From the NCBI RefSeq assembly GCF_025231485.1, contig NZ_CP104003.1, positions 2,666,001-2,730,000 of the forward strand: a stretch of 64,000 nucleotides of DNA, in the 5' to 3' direction. Position numbers and translations under genes: made by a program. Shown one piece after another: positions 34,166 to 42,617 of the stretch. Positions within the stretch are counted from its first letter, which is position 1. Every line of letters begins with the position of its first letter. This DNA is from Salinirubellus salinus (GTDB lineage: Archaea; Halobacteriota; Halobacteria; Halobacteriales; Haloarculaceae). A model generated the notes under the pieces. The model had not been told where the DNA came from. It saw only the letters and a list, made by a program, of their open reading frames with translations, and did not search any database.

Positions 34166-34807
34166 TCAGCGGAGGGCGTCGGCGAACCAGTCGGCCGCGA
34201 CGTCGGCGACCTCCTCGAGCTCCGCCTCCGCTTCGAAGAGGTGGCCCGCGCCCGGGACGACGTGGAGTTCCTTCTCGGAGGTGAGCCGAGCGTGGGCGTC
34301 GCGGTTGAGTTCGAGCACCTGGGTGTCGGCCCCGCCGACGACGAACAGGGTCGGCACGGCGATGTCCGCGAGGACCTCCGAGGCCAGGTCGACGCGACCG
34401 CCGCGCGAGACGACCGCGTGGACCGCGTCGGGCAGGCGGGCCGCCGCTCTGAGCGCGGACGCGGCCCCGGTGCTGGAGCCGAAGTAGCCCACTGGCAGTC
34501 CCTGCGTGTCCTCGCGCGTCCCCAGCCACTCGGTGACGGCGACGAGGCGGTCGGTCAGCAGCTCGATGTCGAAGCGGTTCTCGCGGACCTCGTCCTCGGA
34601 CTCGGTCAGCAGGTCGAACAGGAGCGTCCCCAGTCCCCGCTCGCGGATGACCTCCGCGACGTAGTTGTTGCGGGGACTCTTGCGACTCGACCCGCTGCCG
34701 TGGGCGAACACCACCAGGCCCGTCGCGCCGGCCGGGAGGTCCAGCGACCCCTCCAGTTCGACGCCGTCGACCGGGATGTGGACGAGAGTGTCGGTCTGGT
34801 GTGCCAT
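34166..34807 (-). CDS. Dienelactone hydrolase-family alpha/beta hydrolase
   Basis: A 213-residue minimal alpha/beta hydrolase. VVFAHGSGSSRKSPRNNYVAEVIRERG precedes the nucleophile elbow, here GYFGSSTGAASALRAA (Ser in GSSTG). The acid is in LFVVGGADTQV and the His in VPGAGHLFEA. This is the subtype often found next to, or fused with, a phosphoribosyltransferase domain; indeed such a gene lies divergently 105 bases away. The ATG at 34807 is used because it starts directly at the first beta-strand region. Confidence 0.85.
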   Translation of the reverse strand: MAHQTDTLVHIPVDGVELEGSLDLPAGATGLVVFAHGSGSSRKSPRNNYVAEVIRERGLGTLLFDLLTESEDEVRENRFDIELLTDRLVAVTEWLGTREDTQGLPVGYFGSSTGAASALRAAARLPDAVHAVVSRGGRVDLASEVLADIAVPTLFVVGGADTQVLELNRDAHARLTSEKELHVVPGAGHLFEAEAELEEVADVAADWFADALR

Positions 34808-34912
34808 GCGGGAGTCGACACCGCTCGTGTGCATGACCCACACGGTCGTTCCAGCGTCGTGGGAACGTTCACGTGGTTCAGGGTGTCTGCGCGCCACGTC
34901 CGGTCGAGGACC

Positions 34913-35557
34913 ATGTCAGCACCACGCCGATTCGCCGACCGGACCGAGGCAGGCGAACGACTCGGGGCGGCGCTCCGCGAGCGAGACCTCGACGTGGACG
35001 TCGTGCTCGCCATCCCGCGTGGCGGGCTCCCGCTGGGGCGCGCCGTCGCCGACGCGCTCGACGTGCCACTCGACGTGGTCGTCGCGTCGAAGATCGGCGC
35101 GCCCGGCAACCCGGAGTACGCCATCGGGGCCGCCGCCAGCGACGGGACCGTCTGGCGCAACGAGGAGGCCTTCGTGGGGACACGGACCGACGAGGCGTAC
35201 TTCGAGCGCGAGCGGGAGCGCGAGGCCGAGAACGCACGACGGAAGGCCGAGCGATACCGGGGGGACCGTCCCGAGCCGGACCTGACCGGCAAGACCGTCG
35301 CCGTCGTCGACGACGGCGTGGCCACGGGCTCGACCGTCAGGGCGTGTCTCCAGATGCTCCGCGAGAGTGACGCCGAGCGCGTCGTGCTGGCGGTCCCGGT
35401 CGGTCCGCCACAGACCGTCGGCGAGCTGCGGGAGCTGGCCGACGAGGTGGTCTGCCTCCTGACGCCGAGGGGGTTCAGGGGTGTCGGGCAGTTCTACGAC
35501 CGGTTCGACCAGGTCTCCGACGAGGAGGCGATGGCGTACCTCGACCGGTCGGCCTGA
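34913..35557 (+). CDS. Phosphoribosyltransferase-family protein
   Basis: A 214-residue type I PRTase fold. It starts MSAPRRFADRTEAGERL, followed by VVLAIPRGGLPLG, the PPi-loop VVASKIGAPGNPEYAIGA, a long charged helical flexible loop (EREREREAENARRKAERY), and the PRPP-binding motif VAVVDDGVATGSTVRA. The substrate base is unclear, and this subgroup is usually annotated only by fold. It is divergently transcribed from the dienelactone hydrolase homologue, its frequent genomic partner. Confidence 0.87.
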   Translation: MSAPRRFADRTEAGERLGAALRERDLDVDVVLAIPRGGLPLGRAVADALDVPLDVVVASKIGAPGNPEYAIGAAASDGTVWRNEEAFVGTRTDEAYFEREREREAENARRKAERYRGDRPEPDLTGKTVAVVDDGVATGSTVRACLQMLRESDAERVVLAVPVGPPQTVGELRELADEVVCLLTPRGFRGVGQFYDRFDQVSDEEAMAYLDRSA

Positions 35558-35630
35558 GCGCGGGCGACGACCGTACCAGTCCGTGGGAACGACCCACACG
35601 GTTAACCGCGCGCACCGCCGTGCTGGACGC

Positions 35631-37361
35631 ATGGCGTCGCTCGACAGTGTCGCCAGGACCGTCCTGCGTCGACGCTACCTCCGGCGGGACGAGACGGGCG
35701 AGGTCGTCGAGACGCCGGACGAACTCTTCCACCGGGTCGCGGCGGACCTCGCGTCGGCCGAGGCGGCGTTCGGCGGCGACGTGGACGCGACCGAAGCGCG
35801 GTTCCACGAGGTGATGGCAGAGCGGCTGTTCCTGCCGAACTCGCCCACGCTGATGAACGCCGGGACCGACCTCCAGCAGCTCGCCGCGTGCTTCGTCCTC
35901 CCGGTCGAGGACTCCATCGAGTCCATCTTCGAGGCGCTCTCGCAGACCGCCTGCATCCACCAGAGTGGCGGCGGCACGGGCTTCTCGTTCTCGAAGCTCC
36001 GGCCCGAGGGCGACGTCGTCGGGAAGACCGGCGGCGTGGCCTCCGGCCCGGTGAGCTTCATGCAGATATTCGACAGCGCGACCGAGCAGATCAAGCAGGG
36101 TGGCCGCCGCCGCGGGGCGAACATGGGCGTCCTCCACGTCAGCCACCCCGACGTCGAGACGTTCGTCTCGGCCAAGGGCGAGGCCGACGTGCTCCGGAAC
36201 TTCAACCTCTCGGTGGCGACCGACGCGGCGTTCTGGGACGCCATCGACGCCGGTGAGCCGTACGACCTCGTCAACCCCCGGACCGACGAAATCGTCCGGC
36301 AGGTCGACCCCGAGGCCCTCCTCGAACTCGTCGCCGAGATGGCGTGGGAGACGGGCGACCCCGGCGTCCTCTTCCTCGACACCATCGAGGCGGCGAACCC
36401 GACCCCGCAGCTCGGCCACATCGAGGCGACGAACCCCTGCGGGGAGGTGCCGCTACTCCCCTACGAGGCCTGCGTCCTCGGCTCGGTGAACCTCGCGGCG
36501 CACGTCGACGGCGAGACGGTCGACTGGGACCGACTCCGCGAGACGGTCCACCTCGGGGTCCGGGTGCTCGACGACGCCATCGAGCGCTCGACGTTCCCGG
36601 TCCCCGAGATCGCCGAGCGCGTGGCCGAGACCCGGAAGGTCGGCGTGGGCGTGATGGGGTTCCACGACCTGCTCGTCGACCTGCGGGTCCCGTACGGCTC
36701 GCCCGCCGCCGTCGAGGTGGCCGAGGCGGTGATGCGGTTCGTCCACGACGAGGCGTGGGCGGCCTCGCGGCAGTTGGCCGAGGAGCGCGGGCCGTTCCCG
36801 GCGTGGGAGAGCTCGGTCCACGAGACGCCGGTGCGCAACGCCACGACGACCACCGTCGCACCGACGGGGACCATCTCGTTGCTGGCGGGCTGTTCGGCCG
36901 GCATCGAGCCCATCTACAACGTCGCCTACACCAAGCACGTGCTGGGCGGGCTGGAGATACGGAACGACCGCTTCGTCGACATGGTCGAAGCTCGGGGGCT
37001 CGACGCCGAGGTGCTGCTCGAGGACCTCCACGACCGGACGACGATACAGGACGTCGAGTCGATACCCGACGACGTGAAGCGGCTGTTCCAGACGGCCCAC
37101 GACCTCCCGCCGCGCCAGCACCTCGCGGTGCAGGCCGCCTTCCAGCGCCACACGGACAACGCGGTCAGCAAGACGGTCAACCTCCCCGCGTCGGCCTCCG
37201 TCGCGGACGTCGAGTCGGTGTTCCGGACCGCCCGCGAACTCGACCTCAAGGGCGTCACCGTCTTCCGGAGCGGCGCGAGCACGGGTCAGGTGCTCGGTGA
37301 GGCCCCCCGCCGCGAGGAGTGCGTGAGCGAGTGTGACTACGTCGCCCCGGGTCGGGAGTGA
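35631..37361 (+). CDS. Adenosylcobalamin-dependent (class II) ribonucleotide reductase
   Basis: 576 residues, converting ribonucleotides to deoxyribonucleotides using B12. Motifs: PNSPTLMNAGTDLQQLAACFVLPV (first redox Cys region), HQSGGGTGFSFSKLRPEGD, NPCGEVPLLPYEACVLGSVN (Asn-x-Cys-x-Glu active-site triad), TTTVAPTGTISLLAGCSAGIEP, and a C-terminal CVSEC pair for re-reduction. It is short for the family (often 700-1200 aa): no ATP-cone at the N-terminus and a very short tail. The ATG at 35631 starts at MASLDSVARTVLRRRYL. Confidence 0.9.
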   Translation: MASLDSVARTVLRRRYLRRDETGEVVETPDELFHRVAADLASAEAAFGGDVDATEARFHEVMAERLFLPNSPTLMNAGTDLQQLAACFVLPVEDSIESIFEALSQTACIHQSGGGTGFSFSKLRPEGDVVGKTGGVASGPVSFMQIFDSATEQIKQGGRRRGANMGVLHVSHPDVETFVSAKGEADVLRNFNLSVATDAAFWDAIDAGEPYDLVNPRTDEIVRQVDPEALLELVAEMAWETGDPGVLFLDTIEAANPTPQLGHIEATNPCGEVPLLPYEACVLGSVNLAAHVDGETVDWDRLRETVHLGVRVLDDAIERSTFPVPEIAERVAETRKVGVGVMGFHDLLVDLRVPYGSPAAVEVAEAVMRFVHDEAWAASRQLAEERGPFPAWESSVHETPVRNATTTTVAPTGTISLLAGCSAGIEPIYNVAYTKHVLGGLEIRNDRFVDMVEARGLDAEVLLEDLHDRTTIQDVESIPDDVKRLFQTAHDLPPRQHLAVQAAFQRHTDNAVSKTVNLPASASVADVESVFRTARELDLKGVTVFRSGASTGQVLGEAPRREECVSECDYVAPGRE

Positions 37362-37492
37362 CCTGCCGAGGGCTCGCCGGGAGCCACCGACGTCCGTCGC
37401 GTGGCGGCCACACACTGTCCCGTTCGAGACGGTTCCCGACCGGCGGGAACGGACGGTGGCCCTAATCGACCCACCGTGCTACGCGTCGACAC

Positions 37493-38650
37493 ATGTCGAC
37501 ACACATCGCCGGTGTCGGGAGTACCCGGTACGACGCGTTCCCGGAGTCGTCGTCGCGGGAACTGTTCGCCGAGGCGGCCGCCGAGGCGTTCCAGGACAGC
37601 GGCGTCGCGCCGGCCGACCTCGACGCCGTCTACGTCGGGAACTTCGTGGCCGACCTCGTCGAGGACCAGGGTCACGTGGGACCGCTACTCGCCGACCACG
37701 TGGGGGCCCGTGAGGCGGCCTCGATAAGCGTCGAGAGCGCCTGCGCCTCGGGCGGCGCCACGTTCCGACAGGCGGTCCAGGCCGTCGAATCGGGGGCGGC
37801 CGACGCCGTCCTCGCGGGCGGAGTCGAACAGCTGTCGGTCGCGGACGCCGAACACGTCACCGACGCGCTCGCCAACGCGGCCGACGACGTCTACGAGAAC
37901 GAGCAGGGGCTGACGTTCCCGGGCATCTACGCGCTGCTGGCCCGGCAGTACATGCACACCTACGGCGCGACGCGCGAGGACCTCGCCGCCGTCTCGGTCA
38001 AGAACCACGAGAACGCCGTCGAGAACCCGCTCGCCCAGTTCAGGAAGGCCGTCCCGATGGACGAGGTGCTGGCCTCGCGGCCCATCGCGACGCCGCTCCG
38101 GCTCTACGACGCCTGTCCCATCTCCGACGGCGCCAGCGTCGCCATCGTCGTCGGCGAGGCGTTCGCCGCCGACCACGACCTCGACACGTCGGTCACCGTG
38201 CTCGGGACGGGGCAGTCGAGCGACGCGCTCGCGCTGCAGGACCGCGCGGCCCTCGACCGGCTCCCGGCGGCCGAACGCGCGGCCGAACGGGCGTACGCCG
38301 ACGCCGGTGTCGAACCAGACGGCGTCGACGTCGCGGAGGTCCACGACTGCTTCACCATCGCCGAGGTGCTGGCACTCGAGGCGCTGGGGTTCTACGAGCG
38401 GGGCGAGGGCACCCGTGGCGCCGTCGAGGGGGAGACGGCGGTCGACGGGTCCCTCCCGGTGAACACGTCCGGCGGGCTCATCGGGAAGGGCCACCCCGTC
38501 GGGGCGACCGGCGTCGGCCAGCTCGTCGAGTTGACGAAGCAGCTCGAGGGGCGACACCCGAACCAGGTCGACGGGGCCGAGACGGCCCTCGCGCACAACG
38601 TGGGGGGCAGCGGGGCGAGCACGACCGTGACAGTACTCGGGGGTGTCTGA
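37493..38650 (+). CDS. Thiolase-family protein (SCPx/acetyl-CoA acetyltransferase-like)
   Basis: 385 residues with the thiolase fold, forming or cleaving a beta-ketoacyl-CoA. The acylated Cys is in SVESACASGGATFRQAV, then VKNHENAVENPLAQF, EVHDCFTIAEVLALEALGF (the HDCF motif typical of SCPx-type thiolases) and GGLIGKGHPVGATG (catalytic His). The next gene, 2 bases downstream, is a DUF35 Zn-ribbon/OB-fold protein, which in archaea and actinobacteria forms a complex with such thiolases. It may supply or consume acyl-CoA near the PHA synthase gene. Confidence 0.88.
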   Translation: MSTHIAGVGSTRYDAFPESSSRELFAEAAAEAFQDSGVAPADLDAVYVGNFVADLVEDQGHVGPLLADHVGAREAASISVESACASGGATFRQAVQAVESGAADAVLAGGVEQLSVADAEHVTDALANAADDVYENEQGLTFPGIYALLARQYMHTYGATREDLAAVSVKNHENAVENPLAQFRKAVPMDEVLASRPIATPLRLYDACPISDGASVAIVVGEAFAADHDLDTSVTVLGTGQSSDALALQDRAALDRLPAAERAAERAYADAGVEPDGVDVAEVHDCFTIAEVLALEALGFYERGEGTRGAVEGETAVDGSLPVNTSGGLIGKGHPVGATGVGQLVELTKQLEGRHPNQVDGAETALAHNVGGSGASTTVTVLGGV

Positions 38651-38652
38651 CC

Positions 38653-39027
38653 GTGCCCGCGTGGTTCGACGCCTTCGCGGAGGCGGTCGCGGCCGACGAA
38701 CAGTGGTACCTCACCTGCGGGGCCTGCGGCGAGGGGACGCTCCCGCCGCGGACCGTCTGTCCGGATTGTGGCGCCACCGACCTGTCCCGCGAACCGCTCG
38801 ACGACCGGGGGACGGTCGTCTCGTTCACCGAGATATCGGTCACCGTCCCGAAGTTCCACGGCGAGACCCCGTACACGGTCGCGCTGGTGGCGTTCGACGC
38901 GGGCGTCACCCTCACGGGACAGCTCCGGGACGCGACCGCCGAGGACGTCGCCATCGGGGACCGGGTCGCCCTCGGCGTGGAGCGACGCGAGGGGGAGACG
39001 CCGGTCCTCACGTTCCGGCCGGCGTAG
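38653..39027 (+). CDS. Zn-ribbon OB-fold (DUF35) protein, thiolase partner
   Basis: 124 residues, starting at GTG 38653. It has an N-terminal amphipathic helix (WFDAFAEAVAADEQWYLTC), a four-Cys zinc ribbon (CGACGEGTLPPRTVCPDCG) and a C-terminal OB fold with VVSFTEISVTVPKFHGETPYTVALVAFDAGV. In DUF35/thiolase complexes the OB fold bridges enzymes and helps channel the acyl-CoA. It is tightly coupled (2-base gap) to the thiolase gene. Confidence 0.87.
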   Translation: MPAWFDAFAEAVAADEQWYLTCGACGEGTLPPRTVCPDCGATDLSREPLDDRGTVVSFTEISVTVPKFHGETPYTVALVAFDAGVTLTGQLRDATAEDVAIGDRVALGVERREGETPVLTFRPA

Positions 39028-39044
39028 CGGGGGGGCCGCTCCCG

Positions 39045-40706
39045 TCAGTCGTCCGTCTCCGCGGCCGCCTCCAGCCCGACCAGCGCTCGCGCCCGGTCGA
39101 CGAAGGTGCGGGCCAGTCGCTCGCCGACGCCGGCTGCCGCCGCGACGGTCGGGGCGTCCGCCACGGCGAGGTCCGCGACGGACTCGATACCCGCGTCCCG
39201 GAGTCGCGCCGCGTAGGTCGGTCCGACGCCCTCCAGTTCCTCGAGGTCGTACACCGAGGCGACCGCGACCGACTCGACCGACTCCTCGACCTCCGTCCGG
39301 GTGGCCTCGCCCACGCTCCGGACGACCGTCGTCTGGACGCCCTCGTCCGTCGCGACCGTGACGGCGATGCCGTCCGCGTCGCCGGACAGTTCGATGTCGA
39401 CGCCGAGCGCCGCCTCGAGGAACCGCTCGACGGCCACCGGGTCCCGCCGGACGACCGCTCTGGATATCTCGCCGTCGGCGTCTCCCACGCCGACCGCCAT
39501 CTCGTCGACGTCGCCGACGCCCACGTCGGTCTCGACGTCGACGCCGAGCGCCGCCTCTACCCCCTCGCCGAGCACGTCGGCGAGCGTCGGGTGGTCGGAC
39601 TGCTCGAGGAACCACTCGGCGACCTCCGGCCAGACGTCGCGGTGCGCCCCGTTCGACATCGCGAGGCCGACGTGGCCGCTCGGGTACTCGATGGTCGTCA
39701 CGTCGTCGGTGCCGACGACCTCGTTGAACGGGGTGCTGGCGTCGGGCGGTACGAGGCTGTCGTAGGTGCCGACGATCTGGAGGAGCGGCACGTCGATCCG
39801 CTCGACGTCGACGGGCTCGCCCCCGACGGTCAGTTCGTTCCGGTAGAGCTCGTTGCGCTGGTAGATGCGCTCGACGAACTCGGCGTACGCCTCGCCAGCG
39901 AGGTCGACCGGGTCCGAGAGCCAGCGCTCCATCCGCGCGAAGTTCCGCACGAAGTCCTCGTTCTCCAGCCGCTCGGCGAGCCGGACGTACTTCGTGACGG
40001 TGTTCGCGACGGGGTCCATGAGCTGGAACCCGGCCGCGAGGAACTCGCCGGGGACGTTCCCGTGCACCTCGCGCAGCCGACGGGGGTCGAAGTACGCCTC
40101 GTCGCCCCACAGTTCGAGGACGCCGCCGGTGTCCTCGAGGTACAGCGGGGCGGCCAGCAACGCGAGCGCGTTCACCTTCTCGGGGTGGAGGGCGGTGTAG
40201 ATGGCCGACATCGTGCCGCCCATGCAGTAGCCGAGGAGGTTGATGGCCGCCTGCCCGGAGCGCTCGCGGACCACGTCGACGCAGTTGTCGAGGTAGCGCC
40301 CGACGTAGTCCTCCAGCCCGAGGTGTCGGTCGAGCCGCGAGGGGTCGCCCCAGTCGACGAGGTAGACGTCGTGGCCGGCCTCGAGCAGCCGGCGGACGAT
40401 GGACCGGTCGGGCTGGAGGTCGAGGATGTACGGCCGGTTGATGAGGGCGTAGACGACGAGGACGGGGACGGCGTGCTGGTGGTCGGTGAGCGACTCGTAG
40501 CGACGTAGTTCGAGCTTGTTCTCGGTGTAGACGACCTCGCTCGGGGTCTGTCCGACCTCGACGGTGGTGGCGTCGGCGAGTCGGCCGGGGAGGAGCGTCG
40601 CCTCGCGTGCCGCCTCCGTGGCCGTCTCGAGGGCCGCCCGCTGGAACGTGCGCACCAGCGCGAGGGGAGACGCGGCGGGCGGGGACGGGGACTCCTCAGC
40701 GGGCAT
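39045..40706 (-). CDS. phaC: Class III-type PHA synthase PhaC with C-terminal helix-hairpin-helix extension
   Basis: 553 residues. Residues ~1-360 are a PhaC alpha/beta hydrolase-type synthase: YILDLQPDRSIVRRLLEAGHDVYLVDWGDP, lipase-like box LLGYCMGGTMSA (nucleophile Cys), IVGTYDSLVPPDAS (Asp) and YPSGHVGLAMS (His). Residues ~365-495 are an acidic, low-complexity region, and ~495-550 a helix-hairpin-helix module (LEELEGVGPTYAARLRDAGIESVADL...AGVGERLARTFVDRA). Haloarchaeal class III synthases normally need PhaE, usually encoded beside phaC; no phaE is visible here. It converges on the thiolase/DUF35 pair. Confidence 0.9.
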   Translation of the reverse strand: MPAEESPSPPAASPLALVRTFQRAALETATEAAREATLLPGRLADATTVEVGQTPSEVVYTENKLELRRYESLTDHQHAVPVLVVYALINRPYILDLQPDRSIVRRLLEAGHDVYLVDWGDPSRLDRHLGLEDYVGRYLDNCVDVVRERSGQAAINLLGYCMGGTMSAIYTALHPEKVNALALLAAPLYLEDTGGVLELWGDEAYFDPRRLREVHGNVPGEFLAAGFQLMDPVANTVTKYVRLAERLENEDFVRNFARMERWLSDPVDLAGEAYAEFVERIYQRNELYRNELTVGGEPVDVERIDVPLLQIVGTYDSLVPPDASTPFNEVVGTDDVTTIEYPSGHVGLAMSNGAHRDVWPEVAEWFLEQSDHPTLADVLGEGVEAALGVDVETDVGVGDVDEMAVGVGDADGEISRAVVRRDPVAVERFLEAALGVDIELSGDADGIAVTVATDEGVQTTVVRSVGEATRTEVEESVESVAVASVYDLEELEGVGPTYAARLRDAGIESVADLAVADAPTVAAAAGVGERLARTFVDRARALVGLEAAAETDD

Positions 40707-40882
40707 CGGTATCGTGTCGGGGGTGGCTCGGCGGTGGACCGTACATCGGCGCTCTCGACGTCGGAGAGGGCACGCGGGGGCAAAAGCCGGTGGGGGATTC
40801 CCGAGATGCGGGAACACGGGACGCAGGGATATGGGGCACGGCGACCCACGGGGCCGGCGTTCTCGCGACCGACCGCTCGGTG

Positions 40883-41977
40883 CTACCCGACGACGAGCGA
40901 GCCGCCCACCAGCAGGAGGGGGACGAACACGAGCGCGAGGCCGAAGGCGACGAACGCCCGGCGGTCGGTGAGGAGCCGGTCGTCGACGCCGAGGACGACC
41001 CGACTGTAGGCGTCGTGTGCGAGGAGCGCCGCGCCCGTCAGGAGCGAGGCGACACCGAGGAGGACGAGCACGACGGCGACGCCGGCGGGTGAGTCGAGCA
41101 GCACCGCCACGGCGAGCGTGTCGAACAGCGTCCCGAGGTTCGCACCGAGGACGTACGGGACGAGTTCCTCGCGCTCGACGTAGCCGCGGTTGTACAGCGG
41201 GACGACGACGCCGAGCGAGAACGCGACGCTCGTGGTCACGACGGTGACCAGCAGGCCGGCGAGGAAGGAGAGCCGCGTGCTCCGGAAGTGCCGGAAGAGC
41301 CGCGCTCGCAGCGTCGCCGTCTCGACGCTCGCGAGGAGGCGGTCGAACAGCCGCAGGCTCCCGAACAGCACGCCGACGGCGAGGACGACGGCGAGCCCGG
41401 GGCCGAGCCACGCCGTGAGGAGGTTGGCGGCCGGCTCGAAGAGCGACAGCGGCCGGAGTGTGGCCGTCGAGCCACCGGTGGTGGCCTGCGCGGGCGTACC
41501 GACGAGCGGGAGTGCGAGGTACCCCACCAGCGTCGCCGGGAGGTAGACCGAGTGGGTCAACAGGAAGGTGAGCAGCCCCACCTCGACGGCCTCCGGGAGC
41601 GAGTAGCGTTCCTTCTGGAGGAAGTCGAGGACGCCGACGAGCACGACGACGCTGGCGGCGCCGAGACGCGACCCCGCGACCAGCAGGAACAGTTCGGGCG
41701 CGGTGACGATCTCGGCGGCGAACAGCGAGACCGCGAGCGCCGCGACGACCGACCCGTTGGCGAGGACGGACGCGCCGAGCCAGCCGAGGCCGAGGGCCGC
41801 GGCGTCGCCCACGACGAGTCGGGCGAGCACGCGCTCGACGAGGGGCGCGGCCGCGGCGGTGGCCGTCCCCAGCAACTGGACGGCGAACAGGAACGAGACG
41901 ACGACGCCGAGGACGCCCAGTACGAGCGACCACGGGCCGCCGACTCGCGCGGTGAGTGTCTGGATTCGGGGGACCAT
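40883..41977 (-). CDS. Na/Pi-cotransporter-like membrane protein
   Basis: 364 residues, about eight to nine membrane helices in two related halves typical of the NptA/SLC34-like family. LFAVQLLGTATAAAAPLVERVL and VLANGSVVAALAVSLFAAEIV occupy the first repeat. FLAGLLVTVVTTSVAFSLGVVVPLYNRG and VPYVLGANLGTLFDTLAVA occupy the second; GANLGT corresponds to the family's GANIGT. The canonical QSSS motif is replaced, so ion or substrate preference may differ from phosphate. Confidence 0.72.
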   Translation of the reverse strand: MVPRIQTLTARVGGPWSLVLGVLGVVVSFLFAVQLLGTATAAAAPLVERVLARLVVGDAAALGLGWLGASVLANGSVVAALAVSLFAAEIVTAPELFLLVAGSRLGAASVVVLVGVLDFLQKERYSLPEAVEVGLLTFLLTHSVYLPATLVGYLALPLVGTPAQATTGGSTATLRPLSLFEPAANLLTAWLGPGLAVVLAVGVLFGSLRLFDRLLASVETATLRARLFRHFRSTRLSFLAGLLVTVVTTSVAFSLGVVVPLYNRGYVEREELVPYVLGANLGTLFDTLAVAVLLDSPAGVAVVLVLLGVASLLTGAALLAHDAYSRVVLGVDDRLLTDRRAFVAFGLALVFVPLLLVGGSLVVG

Positions 41978-42079
41978 CGTGTGTACCTGTCGCCGGTGCC
42001 CGTCGCCTCGGTTCGGCGGGCGGCTCGACCGGCCGTATGACGGGCCCCGGACGCCCGTCGAAAGAGGCTTGCGGGGCAG

Positions 42080-42499
42080 TCAGGTCGCCGCGTCGACGAC
42101 CACGACCTCCCGGTCGGCGAGTTTCGAGACTCGCCGGCCGACGCCGGAGAAGTGCTCCGCGTGGTCGCCGTGCTCGCCGACGACGATGACGTCGGCGTCG
42201 ACCTCGGCGGCGTACTCGAGGATGACCTCCTCGGGGACCCCGTGTCTGGTGTCGCCGTCGACCGCGACGGCCTCGCCGGCCGCCAGCGCCGTCACCTCCT
42301 CGACGGTCAGGACGGCGTGGTCCTCGGCGTAGATGGTCGCGAGTTCGGCCGCGCCGAGCGCGGGGTCGTCGAAGCGCCGCTGGTCGACGACACACAGGAC
42401 GTACAGCGGGACGTCACGCGCCGCCGCGAGGTCGATGGCCTCGGCCGCCGCCCGTCGTGCGTACTCGCTCCCGTCGGTCGCGAGCAGGATAGCGCCCAT
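42080..42499 (-). CDS. Universal stress protein (UspA family)
   Basis: 139 residues with the Usp Rossmann-like fold: AILLATDGSEYARRAAAEAIDLAAARDVPLYVLCVVD at the N-terminus and the ATP-binding-type loop VIVVGEHGDHAEHFSGVGRRVSKLADREVVVVDA at the C-terminus. The usual G-x2-G-x9-G(S/T) pattern is partly altered (GEHGDHAEHFSGVG), so nucleotide binding is likely but not certain. A single-domain protein, transcribed alone. Confidence 0.86.
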   Translation of the reverse strand: MGAILLATDGSEYARRAAAEAIDLAAARDVPLYVLCVVDQRRFDDPALGAAELATIYAEDHAVLTVEEVTALAAGEAVAVDGDTRHGVPEEVILEYAAEVDADVIVVGEHGDHAEHFSGVGRRVSKLADREVVVVDAAT

Positions 42500-42617
42500 G
42501 GTCGCGGGACCACGTGGACGGCGTTAACTGTTCGTCGTGGTTCCCACGGGGGCGGAACGGTCACGGGTCCCGAGCAGTTCGCGTGGCGAGAGCGTGCGGG
42601 CGACCGGCGACGGCCGC

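Noticed and set aside
40707-42395. Upstream part of a 1116-codon minus-strand frame that includes phaC
   Set aside because: The extension is arginine/proline-rich and overlaps the Na/Pi-like and UspA genes in another frame; PhaC begins at 40706.
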